This document shows positions 5,396-6,053 of a stretch of 6,053 nt of DNA, in pieces. A program made the translations under genes and the position numbers. Below the pieces are notes generated by a model. It did no database searches, was not told the DNA's origin, and saw only the letters and a program-made list of their open reading frames with translations. The DNA is from Deltaproteobacteria bacterium (GTDB lineage Bacteria; Desulfobacterota; Syntrophia; Syntrophales; JAAYKM01). The stretch is taken from contig JAGVTI010000232.1 in the NCBI GenBank assembly GCA_019136935.1, forward strand, positions 1 through 6,053, read 5' to 3'. How positions within the stretch are numbered: position 1 is the stretch's first letter; each line of letters begins with the position of its first letter.

Positions 5396-6053
5396 CTATT
5401 GATACCGCCGACACGCCTCCCTGACGAGATCGATAAACGCTTCGACCGTCATGGCGTTCAGATTCTTGCCGTCCCGCATACGGGGTGTAACCGTCTCCGT
5501 CTGCACTTCCCGGTCTCCGATCACCAGCATGTAGGGCGTCTTCTGCACCTGCCCTTCCCGGATCTTGTAACCCAGTTTCTCGTTCCGGAAGTCCCGTTCC
5601 ACACGGATTCCGGCATCGATCATCTTCCGGTAGACAGCCTCGCCGTAAGGGATCTGGGCATCCGTCACCGTTACCAGGACCGCCTGAACCGGCGACAGCC
5701 ACAGGGGAAAGGCACCCGCGTAATGTTCGATCAACACGCCCATGAACCGCTCGATCGCCCCGAGGATAACCCGGTGCAGCATGACGGGACGGTGTTTTTC
5801 TCCGTCCACCCCGACGTAGGAAAGATCGAACCGCTCGGGCAGGGTGAAATCGCACTGAATGGTGGCGCATTGCCACTTGCGTTTCAGGGCGTCTTTCAAT
5901 TTAAAATCGATTTTGGGACCGTAGAAAGCCCCGTCGCCCTCATTGACTTCGTAGTTCATGCCCTTATCCTCAAGGGCGCCGATCAGGGCGGACGTCGCCA
6001 ATTCCCAGTCGCCGTCGCTTCCGATGGAGTCGGCGGGTCTCGTACGGAGCTCC
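5396..6053 (-). CDS. thrS: Threonyl-tRNA synthetase, C-terminal part (5' end beyond the right edge)
   Basis: The last 218 codons of ThrRS are visible; the reading frame is open to the window edge, so the gene starts outside. The fragment begins in the class II catalytic core at [17 protein letters not shown]. It contains [10 protein letters not shown] (visible residues 41-50) and the QCATIQCDF strand (61-69). His93 in VMLHRVILG corresponds to the third zinc ligand that recognises threonine's hydroxyl. Motif 3, GAIERF, at 98-103 includes the ATP-binding arginine. From about 116 comes the anticodon-binding domain ([42 protein letters not shown]). It ends RRYQ with TAG. The N-terminal TGS and editing domains cannot be seen. 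It heads the cluster, 86 nt before infC, as in E. coli. An internal TTG at 6001 is not a start, since homology continues upstream. Confidence 0.97.
   Translation of the reverse strand, partial: ELRTRPADSIGSDGDWELATSALIGALEDKGMNYEVNEGDGAFYGPKIDFKLKDALKRKWQCATIQCDFTLPERFDLSYVGVDGEKHRPVMLHRVILGAIERFMGVLIEHYAGAFPLWLSPVQAVLVTVTDAQIPYGEAVYRKMIDAGIRVERDFRNEKLGYKIREGQVQKTPYMLVIGDREVQTETVTPRMRDGKNLNAMTVEAFIDLVREACRRYQ

Overview
This is an ordinary core-genome stretch. Eight genes lie head to tail on the minus strand, so the window reads from right to left. In transcription order they are thrS (3' end only), infC, rpmI, rplT, pheS, pheT, ihfA and a MerR-family regulator gene (5' end only). All are recognised from the proteins they encode. 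The visible gaps are 86, 38, 55, 5, 77, 23 and 91 nt. No plus-strand gene, tRNA, rRNA, mobile element or CRISPR array is visible, and no clear intrinsic terminator interrupts the cluster.

The organism is most likely a mesophilic Desulfobacterota ('Deltaproteobacteria') member, perhaps near the Syntrophales. This is an inference from the moderately GC-rich coding sequence, protein character, and the order thrS-infC-rpmI-rplT-pheST-ihfA-merR. The thrS-to-ihfA order is shared with gammaproteobacteria; the short MerR gene directly after ihfA is what I associate with Desulfobacterota.

Region by region: 6053-5396 holds the catalytic-core end and anticodon-binding domain of threonyl-tRNA synthetase. 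5395-5310 is a leader with a perfect Shine-Dalgarno (SD) and two mutually exclusive potential helices. 5309-4800 is IF3, almost certainly starting at a rare AUA codon. 4761-4564 and 4508-4158 are ribosomal proteins bL35 and bL20. 4152-3136 and 3058-635 are the alpha and beta chains of phenylalanyl-tRNA synthetase, separated by 77 nt containing two perfect stem-loops. 611-336 is the IHF alpha subunit. 244-1 begins the MerR-type regulator, whose upstream gap carries a repeated TGAATTCG.

Together the genes serve translation (aminoacylation with Thr and Phe, initiation, 50S assembly), plus a nucleoid architectural protein and a DNA-binding regulator of unknown target. The most interesting material is in the non-coding gaps, above all the infC leader, where the SD can be masked by a long helix that competes with an upstream one. 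I see no sign of a novel multi-gene system.
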